Below, piece after piece: positions 44,287-52,909 of a stretch of 64,000 nucleotides of DNA; within the stretch, counting starts at the first letter, position 1; each line of letters starts with the position of its first letter. This DNA comes from Candidatus Thiodictyon syntrophicum (lineage in GTDB: Bacteria; Pseudomonadota; Gammaproteobacteria; Chromatiales; Chromatiaceae). The stretch lies in assembly GCF_002813775.1 (NCBI RefSeq), contig NZ_CP020370.1, positions 2,753,501 through 2,817,500 of the forward strand, in the 5' to 3' direction. A program made the translations under genes and the position numbers. The notes beneath the pieces were generated by a model. That model was not told the DNA's origin. It was given only the letters and a program-made list of their open reading frames with translations, and searched no databases.

Positions 44287-46979
44287 ATGCGCCCCGATGA
44301 CACACAGATCCGCGTCTTCGTCAGCTATGCCCAGCACTCGGACCGGCACTCGGCCGCGGTGCTGGCGCTCGCCCAGGCGCTGCGCGGGCACGGTATCGCG
44401 GTCGAACTGGACCGCTTCCACGGTCACGAGCTGATCGACTGGCCGCGCTGGTGCCGGGAGCAGTTGGCTGCCGACCGGGCGCGCTGGGTCCTGATGACCT
44501 GCTCGGCCATCTATTGCGACCGCCTGGACGGCCGGGTCGATCCGCATACCGGCAAGGGCGTCTTCTGGGAGGGCGCGCTGCTCGACGACGAGCTCTACGA
44601 CGGCAAGGGCAACCGGCGCATCGTCCCGGTGCTGCTGCACGACGAGCCGGACAGCGCGATCCCGACCCTGGTGCGCGGCTGGACCCATGTCCGTCTGCGC
44701 GGTTTCGACCTCGATGACCCGGGCTATGAAGGGCTCTACCGGCTGCTGACCGGTCAGGCGGCGATCGTCCCCGCACCCTTGGGCCAGCGGATCAGTCTCC
44801 CGGCGCGCACCGGCAGCGCGCCCGCCCCGCCCGCGGCCCGACCCCAAAACCTCCCCTATCCCTCGCTCGGCACCCTGTTCAAGGGCCGCGCCCCGGAGCT
44901 TGCGCAGATCCGCTCCTGGACACCGAAGCGGCCGCCGCCGCCGCGGACCGACGGCTCGCCACCCTGACCGGCGGGCATCTGCTGATGACCGGCCGGCTCG
45001 CCAACTGGCCGGGGTCGGTGCGCACCCTGCCGCTCGACCGATTGGACCCGCAGTCCGCCCGCGACTTTCTGCTGGAGCGCACCCAGCGCGGGCGCCAGAC
45101 GCGCCCGGACGACACGGTGCAGGCGGGCGCGCTCGCACAGGAGCTGGACGGTTACGCACTGGCGCTGGAGCAGGCCGGTGCCTTCGTCGGGTGCGAGCAC
45201 AGCACACTCGCCGACTATCTGGCGCGCTGGCGCCGCAACGACCGGCGGGTACAGGGCTGGCACGACGCCTGGCTCATGGACTACCCGCGACCGCTCGCGA
45301 CTACCTGGCAGACCAGCGCCGAGATCCTGCCCGAGACCGCGCGCGCACTGCTCGATACCATCGCCTGGCTGGGGTCCGAACCCTTGCCGCGGTCCCTGTT
45401 CTGCGAGACCGGGGAGGACGCGGGGTCGGCGGGACGGATCGCCCGGCGCGCGCAGTCACTGAGCGGCCTGCTCGCTGCCCAGTCGCCGGACGCGCCGCTG
45501 GACCTGGAGGAGTCCCTGGCCCGACTCGCCGAGCTGTCCCTGCTGCAAGCGGCACCGGCCGACTTCGATAGCCCGGGACGGCTGCACCGGGTACTGGCGC
45601 TCATGATCCGCGCCGCCCAGACCCCGGAGCGCGCCGCCGCCGCCCGCGCCGCGGCCTTGGCGCTGGCCGATACGGTCGCGGTCGGCGACCCGATGGATGT
45701 ACGCGACTGGCCGGTCTGGGTGCCGCTGGCGCCGCATCTGGGTGCCTTGCTCGCGGAGGACCGCGACGGGGCGGGCGGGGTGGAGTCGTGCTTGTTGAAC
45801 GAGTTGGGGAAGCTGCTGTACGCCCAGGCCCGTTACGCCGAGGCCGAGCCGCTGAAGCGTCGGTCGCTCGCCATCGACGAGCGGGTCCATGGGCCGGACC
45901 ATCCCAGGGTAGCCATCCATCTCAACAACCTGGCCCAATTGCTTAAGGCCACCAACCGACTCGCCGAGGCCGAGCCGCTCATGCGCCGGGCGCTCGACAT
46001 CGACGAGCGGGCCTATGGGCCGGACCATCCCAGTGTCTCTCGCGATCTCAACAACCTGGCCGCACTGCTTCAGGCCACCAACCGACTCGCCGAGGCCGAG
46101 CCGCTGATGCGCCGGGCGCTCGCCATCGACGAGCGGACCTATGGGTCGGACCATCCCGATGTCGCCATCGATCTCAACAACCTGGCCCAACTGCTTCAGG
46201 CCACCAACCGACTCGCCGAGGCCGAGCCGCTCATGCGCCGGGCGCTCGCCATCGACGAGCGGGCCTCTGGGCCGGACCATCCCAGGGTCGCCATCGTGCT
46301 CAACAACCTGGCTCAACTGCTTCAGGCCACCAACCGACTTGCCGAGGCAGAGCCGCCCATGCGCCGGGCGCTCGCCATCGCCGAGCGGGCCTATGGACCG
46401 GACCATCCCGATGTCGCCACCGATCTCAACAACCTGGCCCAACTGCTTACGGCCACCAGCCGACTCGCCGAGGCCGAGCCGCTCATTCGCCGGGCGCTCG
46501 CCATCGACGAGCGGGCCTCTGGGCCGGACCATCCCGCTGTCGCCCGCGATCTCAACAACTTGGCCCAACTGCTTCAGGACACCAACCGACTCGCCGAGGC
46601 CGAGCCGCTAATGCGCCGGGCACTCGCCATCGACGAGCGGGCCTATGGGCCGGACCATCCCGCTGTCGCCCGCGATCTCAACAACTTGGCCCAACTGCTT
46701 CAGGACACCAACCGACTCGCCGAGGCCGAGCCGCCCATGCGCCGGGCGCTTGTTATCCTGCTGCAATCCACCGCCGCCACCGGGCACCGGCTCCCCGATC
46801 TCGATCCGGTCCAGGCGAACTACGCCGCCCTGCTCGCCGCGCTGGGGCTCGACCCGGCCGACAGCGCCGCTCGGATCACCCGGATCGACATGGAGTCGGG
46901 GGTCGCCCCGGCGCCGCTGCCGAGCCGGCGCCGCCGCTCCGGCTGGCTTGGCCGGCTACTGGCCCGGCTGCGGCCTTGA
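44287..46979 (+). pseudogene. SEFIR-NTPase-TPR protein gene broken by an internal deletion
   Basis: The first part (44287-44967) encodes a SEFIR/TIR-like domain (IRVFVSYAQHSDRHSAAVLALAQALRGHG..LIDWPRWCREQL) and the lead-in to an NTPase (LGTLFKGRAPELAQIR). The second frame resumes as LLDTEAAAAAADRRLATL and LMTGRLANWPGSVRTLPLDRL, the later part of a STAND/NB-ARC-type ATPase. It continues through LAQELDGYALALEQAGAF and ends in seven kinesin-light-chain-type TPRs and a basic tail (46979). The P-loop and Walker B segment (roughly 90 residues) is missing near 44920 and the junction is one base out of frame. Intact relatives resemble bacterial immune sensors. An ATG at 44985 could express only the C-terminal part (664 residues). 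Confidence 0.8.
45837..46762 (+). repeat. Tandem 126-bp repeats encoding TPRs
   Basis: GCCGAGGCCGAGCCGCT recurs at 45837, 45963, 46089, 46215, 46341, 46467, 46593 and 46719, exactly 126 bases apart. Each unit encodes one 42-residue TPR (AEAEPLMRRALAIDER.YGPDHP.VA..LNNLAQLLQATNRL). Units are nearly identical in DNA, so copy number can change by recombination without a frameshift. Confidence 0.92.
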
Positions 46980-47108
46980 TCATCACTCCGGCCAGCGGCG
47001 ATCGGTCCGCACAGCGGACCCTACGGTAAGGCTGCGTTCCGTAGGGTCCGCTGTGCGGACCAGCGGCCTTGCGGCTCGCGCGGTGGCCGGGGTTATGATC
47101 AAGGCCCC
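46976..47108. repeat. B-family element with GGTCCGC..GCGGACC inner hairpin
   Basis: Outer ends CTTGATCATCACTCCGGCC and GGCCGGGGTTATGATCAAGG are inverted. Inside, GGTCCGCACAGCGGACCCTA and its exact inverted partner form a long hairpin. It lies right after the TPR gene stop and may terminate it. Confidence 0.8.
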
Positions 47109-47226
47109 CGGCTGCGAATCACCGCCTGAGGCCCCGGGGACCTTCCGGCTCGCCAGTCGGTAGGCTTGCCAGGGTCCCGCATCTCGCCTAGAGTCGAGTA
47201 TCCGGATACGACGCGGAGGCGACCCG

Positions 47227-48162
47227 ATGGCCGATGACTACGACAGCCCGTGGAAGGAGATCCTGGGGGACTATTTTCCCGATTTCATGGCCTTCTTCTT
47301 CCCCGATGCCGCCGCCGAGATCGATTGGTCTCTTGGGTTCGAGTCGCTGGACAAGGAGTTGTCCCAGGTGGTGCAGGACGCGGAGCTCGGCCGGCGCTAT
47401 GCGGATAAGCTGCTCAAGGTCCATCGGATCGGCGGGGGCGAGGAGTGGGTCCTGGTCCACATCGAGGTCCAGGGCCAGAGCGAGGCGGACTTTCCGCGGC
47501 GGATGTTCGTCTATGCCTATCGGCTCTACGACCGCTACGCCCGCGACATCGCAAGCCTTGCCGTGCTGGCCGACACCACGGCCGACTGGCGACCGGATCG
47601 CTTCGAGATCGGCTGCTGGGGCAGCCGACTCGGGATCCGTTTCCCGAACGTGAAGCTGCTCGACTATGCATCGAGACAGGGCGAGTTGGAGACGGAGGAT
47701 AACCCCTTTGCGACCGTGGTGCTGGCTCATCTCGCGGCCCAGGAGACCCACGGCGATGCCCAGGCGCGCTACCGTCGCAAGCTCAAGCTCACCCGCCGAC
47801 TCTACGAGCGCGGCCTGTCGCGACAGCGCATCATCGACCTGTACCGCTTTCTGGACTGGATTCTGCGCCTGCCCGACGACCTGGAACTGCAATACACAGA
47901 TGCGATCTTCGCGATCGAGGAGAGCCTCAAAATGCCTTACATGAGCTTTGTGGAGCGCCGCGGCCAGACCCGCGGCGAGGCGCTCGGCCAGACCCGCGGC
48001 GTCTCGCTGGTCCTGCATGGTTTGCTGGAGCAGCGTTTCGGCCCCTTGTCGGCAGAGACCCTGGAGCGCCTGGACCAGGCCGAGCCCGAGCGGCTCATGG
48101 CCTGGAGCCTGCGCGTCCTCGACGCCGGGTCGCTCGACGAGGTGTTTGCCGAAGGCCCCTAA
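47227..48162 (+). CDS. Rpn/transposase-nuclease-like protein with a DUF4351-type C-terminus
   Basis: A 311-residue protein of the PD-(D/E)XK nuclease-related group often annotated as Rpn-like or 'cytosolic protein'. The N-terminal part has DSPWKEILGDYFPDFMAFFFPDAAAEIDW, then ADKLLKV..GGGEEWVLVHIEVQGQSEADFPRRMFVYAYRLYDRY, where D, E and Q of HIEVQGQ stand at the expected active-site positions. The C-terminal 60 residues (QTRGEALGQTRGVSLVLHGLLEQRFGPLSAETLERLDQA..LDEVF) fit DUF4351. Role unknown; relatives promote recombination or act as accessory proteins in large genomes. Confidence 0.75.
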   Translation: MADDYDSPWKEILGDYFPDFMAFFFPDAAAEIDWSLGFESLDKELSQVVQDAELGRRYADKLLKVHRIGGGEEWVLVHIEVQGQSEADFPRRMFVYAYRLYDRYARDIASLAVLADTTADWRPDRFEIGCWGSRLGIRFPNVKLLDYASRQGELETEDNPFATVVLAHLAAQETHGDAQARYRRKLKLTRRLYERGLSRQRIIDLYRFLDWILRLPDDLELQYTDAIFAIEESLKMPYMSFVERRGQTRGEALGQTRGVSLVLHGLLEQRFGPLSAETLERLDQAEPERLMAWSLRVLDAGSLDEVFAEGP

Positions 48163-48346
48163 AGTGGACCCCTGCAAGGTTCCGTGCAATCCAAGGCTGA
48201 AGCCTTGGACTCCAGTCGGCCGGCGCCGCGGCTGGCTGGAACCATGACCAAAGCCTGGTATCGCCCGCGCGGCGCCGCGCGGCAGGGTGCTCAGCGGCAA
48301 GCGGAGGCCCGTCGGTGCGGGCGACCCGAGGACCCCGATGATCCCC

Positions 48347-49933
48347 CTACATGCCCCACACCTCGATCGCCACCCCGGCAAACCGCTCGGTCCGCCGAAA
48401 GACCTTCTCACTCCAAGCCCGTTTGCTCCGGTCGAAGATCAGCAGATGGGCCTCTTGTGCGGCGCAGCGGTCCAGATATTCGTAGGTCTGTTGCAGTCCC
48501 AGGGCAATGGTCGCCTCGAGCCCCCGATGCCGGACCTTCAACTCCAGCACGGCCTTCTGGACCTGATCAGCGTCATAGGGCCACAGGATGAAGAGATCCG
48601 TGCGCATCCGCCCCAGTCCGTATTCGCGCTCGATCCGCCCGCCGCCGTTGACGATGCGTTGCAGGAAGGCCTGGAGCAGCAATTGGGGCCCGGCCTCTTT
48701 GTACTCGAAGCGTTCGATCCAGTGTTCGGAGTGCTCGCGGAAGAAGACCTGGAAGGCGGTGAGCAGTTTGGGCAGGTCCAGACGGCCGTCCGGCGCGATG
48801 TACCAGGCGCTCTGGTATTGCGCCTCGAAATCGATCTGTTGGACGAAGGTCAATTGCCGGGGGATGATCTCGCGATAGATCGGGTTGGCGATGGCGAGTA
48901 CGCCTGAGTCCCGCGCGACCAGGCCCAGGTCCGTGACATACTGGATATCGTCTTCGTGTACCGAGCCTTGGGCCTCGCCGCCGGTCAGCATCGGCTCCAC
49001 GACGCGGCGCACGCGCGGCTCGCGCAGCTTGTCGGCGAGTTGGTCCAGGTGGGTGTCGCGGCGCTGGATCAGGACCTCTTTGGCCTGCTCCACCCGCTCG
49101 GCGGTGATGACGACCCGGCGATCACGCGCGCCCCGGTCGCGAAAGCACAGTTGGTAGCCCAGTGCGTTGACCAGCCAGGGCTGGCCGCGGGTCAGGTCCC
49201 AGATGCGTTCAATGGCGTCGGCGGTAACGAGCTGACCCGTTTCCGTGCTGTGCTGGAGGTAGAGTGCGACGACACCCGCCGCGCTGAAATTGCCCATCCG
49301 GATGGACTCGGCCTTGATGTTGAAGGCACTGCCGCCGGTGATGATCTCTTGTGAGCGGGCGGAGTGGATACGGTAGTCGCGCACGTCGCGGACCCCGCAG
49401 AGCACGACGCTCTGCGGGAAGGCGCGCGGGCGTTTGGTGTAACCGGCGCGCAGTTGGCGCAGCAGCGCGATCAGGGTGTCGCCGATCAGTGCATCGATCT
49501 CGTCGATCAGCAAGACCAGGGGCCGGTCGCTGTGTTCGGCCCAGCGGCTCAAGACCTCCCCGAAGGCATTGAAGGCGCCCGCTTCGGCCAGCACTTGGGG
49601 CCAAATCTGGCCCGGATAGGGGTCTGCGGCCAGTTGCCGTGCCCAGGTGCCGAGGCCGCTCAGGAGCGCCTGCATTGCCGCTGGTACGTCCTCGCGGGCG
49701 GCCTGTGCCGGCTCCACGTTGATATAGACGCAGCGGTAGCGGGTGCCCGCATTGAGATGGTGCATCAAGGCCAGGAGCGAGGAAGTCTTGCCGGTCTGGC
49801 GGGGGGCGTGCAGCACGAAATAGCGTTGCTGTCCGAGCAGCGCTTCGACCTCCTCCAGGTCGATGCGATGCAGCGGGTCCAGGCAATAGTGCTGGGCGCA
49901 GTCGACCGGTCCGGCGTTATTGAAAAATCGCAT
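48347..49933 (-). CDS. ATP-binding protein with C-terminal PD-(D/E)XK-like segment
   Basis: A 528-residue AAA-like ATPase. The P-loop is FVLHAPRQTGKTSSLLAL near residue 45 and Walker B is LVLLIDEIDALIGDTL, followed by a sensor-type VVLCGVRDVRDYRI and a winged-helix-like region (IERIWDLTRGQPWLVNALGYQLC). The C-terminus has a nuclease-like pattern (YGLGRMRTDLFILWPYDADQVQKAVLELKVRHRGLE: D..ELK). The layout matches proteins annotated as AAA-ATPase-like/DUF1703-type. Activity and target are unknown. It converges on the Rpn-like gene, with a 184-base spacer lacking recognisable features. Confidence 0.8.
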   Translation of the reverse strand: MRFFNNAGPVDCAQHYCLDPLHRIDLEEVEALLGQQRYFVLHAPRQTGKTSSLLALMHHLNAGTRYRCVYINVEPAQAAREDVPAAMQALLSGLGTWARQLAADPYPGQIWPQVLAEAGAFNAFGEVLSRWAEHSDRPLVLLIDEIDALIGDTLIALLRQLRAGYTKRPRAFPQSVVLCGVRDVRDYRIHSARSQEIITGGSAFNIKAESIRMGNFSAAGVVALYLQHSTETGQLVTADAIERIWDLTRGQPWLVNALGYQLCFRDRGARDRRVVITAERVEQAKEVLIQRRDTHLDQLADKLREPRVRRVVEPMLTGGEAQGSVHEDDIQYVTDLGLVARDSGVLAIANPIYREIIPRQLTFVQQIDFEAQYQSAWYIAPDGRLDLPKLLTAFQVFFREHSEHWIERFEYKEAGPQLLLQAFLQRIVNGGGRIEREYGLGRMRTDLFILWPYDADQVQKAVLELKVRHRGLEATIALGLQQTYEYLDRCAAQEAHLLIFDRSKRAWSEKVFRRTERFAGVAIEVWGM

Positions 49934-50019
49934 GGGCTCCTCCTCATCAGTTCTGATCGCACCCGCGAGGCCGGGTCGACACGAACCGCGGGCCTGCGCG
50001 ATGGTACTATGGCAGACCT

Positions 50020-50334
50020 ATGAGCGATCTGTCCGCCATCTTCGTCTTCTTGCTGCTCGGCTGGTTCTGGCTCGACAGTCTGCGCGCGCGCGAGATCGCG
50101 CTCGGCATCTGCCGCGCGGCCTGCGAGCAGCGCGACCTGCAGTTGCTCGACCAGGCCGTGGCCTTGCGCCGTTTGCGCCTGGCCTGGGGCCGTGAGGGGG
50201 TGCGTCTGCGCCGGGTCTACCGGTTCGACTTCAGCGAGGAGGGGGTGGGTCGGCGTAGCGGCTACCTGGTGATGCGGGGGCTGGGTCTGGAGGACCTGAG
50301 CTTTGGCCTGCCGGAGCAGATCGAGGATACCTGA
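50020..50334 (+). CDS. DUF3301-domain protein
   Basis: A 104-residue protein with one N-terminal membrane segment (IFVFLLLGWFWLDSL) followed by LRAREIALGICRAACEQRDLQLLDQAVALRRLRLAW and VRLRRVYRFDFSEEGVGRRSGYLVMRG, the DUF3301 pattern of gammaproteobacteria. Function unknown. It diverges from the ATPase gene at 49933 with an 86-base gap. Confidence 0.85.
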   Translation: MSDLSAIFVFLLLGWFWLDSLRAREIALGICRAACEQRDLQLLDQAVALRRLRLAWGREGVRLRRVYRFDFSEEGVGRRSGYLVMRGLGLEDLSFGLPEQIEDT

Positions 50335-50376
50335 GGCGCCCGGTGATCCCGGATTCGGTAATCCTGAAATCCTGAA

Positions 50377-50529
50377 ATCCACAGATGAACACAGATAAGC
50401 ACAGATATCCTTCAAATTATGGTTCGCTTATCGTTATTTTTTCAATCACCGGCAAGGTGATCCCACGACTAAGCGTAACTTAATGAATAATCTGTGTTAA
50501 TCTGTGTTAATCTGTGTTCATCTGTGGAT
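50377..50529. repeat. E-family element, copy 2
   Basis: ATCCACAGATGAACACAGAT at the left; at the right the direct repeat AATCTGTGTT (three times) ending CATCTGTGGAT. The core read in reverse (TTATTCATTAAGTTACGCTT..) matches the 12702 copy, so the two face opposite ways. It fills the spacer between DUF3301 and sspB; the remaining 125 bases show nothing. Confidence 0.8.
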
Positions 50530-50654
50530 AACTGCTCCTTCTATGGTCATTGCTCACGCCAGGACGCCAAGAAGAAACCAAGGGATCTGGGAATTGTCCG
50601 GATCGCCCGATGCGCGTGCCAAATCACTGCGCTACTGCCGGGACGCGACCGGCG

Positions 50655-51128
50655 CTACTTGACGATGGTCAGTTTGGGGCCGCCCCGTCCTTTGCCCTTG
50701 CCCTTGCCGCCCCCGTCGCCCTTCGGTTGATTCGTCGGCGCGGGGGGGGCGCTGTCTTCTTGGGGCGAGGCGTCGTTGCCCAGGGCCTCGTCCACCGGCT
50801 CAGCCGGGGGGAAGATCATTCCCTGGTGGTTTTCGCGGCTGAAGATGCCCAGCACGGCCTCGCTCGGGATCTCGAGGTGACGGGTGACCCCGCCGAAGCG
50901 CGCGCTGAAGCGCACCCAGTCGTTGTCCATCAGCAGGCCATGCACCGCGCTGGGGGCGATGTTGAGGACGATCTGGCCGTTCTCGACGAATTCGTTCGGC
51001 ACGCGCGTGCCCGGGTGGCGCGCGTCCACCAGCAGGTGCGGGGTCATCTGGTTGTCCAGAATCCACTCGTAGATGGCGCGGACCAGATAGGGCTTGGTTG
51101 AGGTCATGGACCCGTCTTGGGTGTTCAT
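50655..51128 (-). CDS. sspB: ClpXP protease specificity-enhancing factor SspB
   Basis: A 157-residue adaptor that binds the ssrA tag and delivers stalled-ribosome products to ClpXP. The folded part is about residues 8-115 (KPYLVRAIYEWILDNQMTPHLLVDA, VLNIAPSAVHGLLMDNDWVRFSARFGGV, IPSEAVLGIFSRENHQGMIFP). A Gly/Lys-rich linker follows and the extreme C-terminus GGPKLTIVK is the ClpX-binding tail. The start at 51128 (MNTQDGSMTSTKPYL) is chosen; the open frame extends further without homology. It is the last gene of a petABC-sspAB cluster typical for gammaproteobacteria. Confidence 0.95.
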   Translation of the reverse strand: MNTQDGSMTSTKPYLVRAIYEWILDNQMTPHLLVDARHPGTRVPNEFVENGQIVLNIAPSAVHGLLMDNDWVRFSARFGGVTRHLEIPSEAVLGIFSRENHQGMIFPPAEPVDEALGNDASPQEDSAPPAPTNQPKGDGGGKGKGKGRGGPKLTIVK

Positions 51129-51148
51129 CCGCGGCTCCTGGGGCCGGT

Positions 51149-51775
51149 TTACAGGTCGGTGACCAACTCCCGTTCGGCCTCGGTCAGACTGGAACGGAAG
51201 GCCTCCCAGGCAAAGATCCGCGTCATATAGTTGCGGACCGCCTTGGCCTGTTCCGGGATCTCGATGGCCAGCGCGGGCAGCCGCCACAACAGGGGGGCGA
51301 CGCAGCAGTCTACCAATGAGAACTCGTCGCTCATGAAGAACGGGTGGGCGGCGAAGATCGGTGCAGAGGTAATCAGGCTCTCACGCAATTGCTTGCGCGC
51401 CTTGGTCTTTTCTTCCGCGGTGCCGTTAAAACCGCGCCCCATCAATTGATACCAGTCGTGATCGATACGGTACATGAAGAGCCGCGCATTGGCGCGCGAC
51501 ACCGGATCGACGGGCAACAGCGGCGGGTGCGGGAAGCGCTCGTCGAGATATTCCATAATGATGCGCGACTCATAGAGGCGCAGGTCGCGGTCGACCAGGG
51601 TCGGCACGGTGCCGTAGGGATTGAAATCCATGACCTCGTCCGGGAGGTTCTTGGCATCCACATCAACCACGTCCACCGCGATGCCCTTTTCGGCAAGGAC
51701 CATGCGGACGCGATGGCAGTAGGGACAAAGGGGATCAGAAAATAGGGTCATTACAGCTCGTCTGCTCACGGCCAC
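51149..51775 (-). CDS. sspA: Stringent starvation protein A
   Basis: A 208-residue glutathione-transferase-fold protein that binds RNA polymerase and affects stress and acid-survival genes. Thioredoxin-like domain: VMTLFSDPLCPYCHRVRMVLAEKGIAVDVVDVDAKNLPDEV, FNPYGTVPTLVDRDLRLYESRIIMEYLDERFPHPPLLPVDPV. Helical domain: FFMSDEFSLVDCCVAPLLWRLPALAI. A CPYC pair is present where E. coli SspA lacks it. The GTG start at 51775 gives the usual AVSRRAVM start. It precedes sspB by 20 bases. Confidence 0.94.
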   Translation of the reverse strand: MAVSRRAVMTLFSDPLCPYCHRVRMVLAEKGIAVDVVDVDAKNLPDEVMDFNPYGTVPTLVDRDLRLYESRIIMEYLDERFPHPPLLPVDPVSRANARLFMYRIDHDWYQLMGRGFNGTAEEKTKARKQLRESLITSAPIFAAHPFFMSDEFSLVDCCVAPLLWRLPALAIEIPEQAKAVRNYMTRIFAWEAFRSSLTEAERELVTDL

Positions 51776-52077
51776 TGGCGGCGTTCCCTCATTCAGCGCC
51801 GAGGCGCAGCCCGGCAGCGACCGAAGAACTCCAAGCGCCAACCCTTCCAGGCCGCGCGGTGTGGTGTCGGCGCGTGGCTTTCCTCAGGGGGATGCCGGTG
51901 CCAGGTGGACCCTGACATGGGCGAGGGGAGGGGGAATGCACGCGCCGTACTTCAACCCGGGAGTATACCGTGTCAGGGCACTGCCCGAGGGCGCTTTTTG
52001 GGGGGAGGTTGCCCGGCGGTCGGGCGCTTCGCCAGGGTCCCGGCCGATCCGCTCATCTGGCGGCGTTCTGGGGTGGT

Positions 52078-52170
52078 TGGTCCGCGCAGCGGACCCTACG
52101 GGTTGCGCATCGGGTCCGCGGTGCGGACCGCTCGGCGGGCAAGGGCGGTGCCCCGGGGACCGGGGCACCG
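52078..52170. repeat. REP hairpins and possible petC terminator
   Basis: GGTCCGCGCAGCGGACCCTA and GGGTCCGCGGTGCGGACCGC form two short palindromes (52080-52130). A separate perfect 9-bp inverted repeat, CGGTGCCCC..GGGGCACCG (52146-52170), lies 14 bases past the petC stop and may end the pet transcript, although no U tract follows. The rest of 51776-52077 holds no gene. Confidence 0.55.
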
Positions 52171-52183
52171 CGGTTGCGTCACC

Positions 52184-52909
52184 TCAGTGGACGTCCTTCC
52201 AGAATTCCTTCTTCAGCAGGTAGGCGAAGATGAAGAGAAAACCGAGGAAGATCAGCACCCAGACGCCCAGGCGCTGGCGCTCCAGTTGCACCGGCTCACC
52301 CGCATAGGTCAGGAAGTTGGTGAGGTCGCGGACCATGGTGTCGAACTGCGCCGGGCTCAGGGTACCGGCCGTGAGGGGCTTGACGCCCTCCGCTACCGGG
52401 GTTGCACCCGCATGGTGGGACATGACCGCCTTTTGCTGTCCCTGCAGGTCGCCCAGGACGTTGGGCATGGCCACGTTCGGGAACATGACGTTGTTGACGC
52501 CCCAGGGCCGGGTCGGGTCGACGTAATAACTCTTGAGATAGGTGTAGACCCAGTCCGGGCTGCGCCAGCGGGTGACCAGGGTGAGGTCGGGCGATGGCAC
52601 GCCGAACCACTTTTCGGCGTCGTCCACGCGCATGGCCCTGGTCATGAGGTCGCCGGGCTTGGCGTCGCCGACCAGGAAGTACTTGCGCAGGCTGGCGTCG
52701 TCGATCCCCAGGTCCTTGGCCATGCGGTTGTAGCGCATGTACTGGAGTGAGTGGCACCCCATGCAGTAGCTGGTGAAGTACTTGGCGCCGTTCTGCAATG
52801 ACGCCTGGTCCTTCAGGTCGATGTTCGCCGGTTGCGTTTGCGGCCCCGTGTTGGCGAACCCGAGGACGGGCACCAAAGCCAGGGTGAAGGCGGCTAACAG
52901 CTTGTTCAT
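52184..52909 (-). CDS. petC: Ubiquinol-cytochrome c reductase, cytochrome c1
   Basis: A 241-residue haem subunit of the bc1 complex that passes electrons from the Rieske protein to soluble cytochromes. Signal peptide about 1-20 (LLAAFTLALVPVLGFA). Haem c site CMGCHSL near residue 49; the axial methionine is probably in MFPNVAMPNVL. One C-terminal membrane anchor (RLGVWVLIFLGFLFIFAYLL) and KKEFWKDVH end. It overlaps the petB stop by four bases. In a purple phototroph this complex serves cyclic electron flow. Confidence 0.95.
   Translation of the reverse strand: MNKLLAAFTLALVPVLGFANTGPQTQPANIDLKDQASLQNGAKYFTSYCMGCHSLQYMRYNRMAKDLGIDDASLRKYFLVGDAKPGDLMTRAMRVDDAEKWFGVPSPDLTLVTRWRSPDWVYTYLKSYYVDPTRPWGVNNVMFPNVAMPNVLGDLQGQQKAVMSHHAGATPVAEGVKPLTAGTLSPAQFDTMVRDLTNFLTYAGEPVQLERQRLGVWVLIFLGFLFIFAYLLKKEFWKDVH

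Noticed and set aside
41470-45207. A 1245-codon open frame on the minus strand
   Set aside because: It is exactly antisense to topB and the SEFIR gene, has no conserved motifs, and arises from high-GC codon bias.
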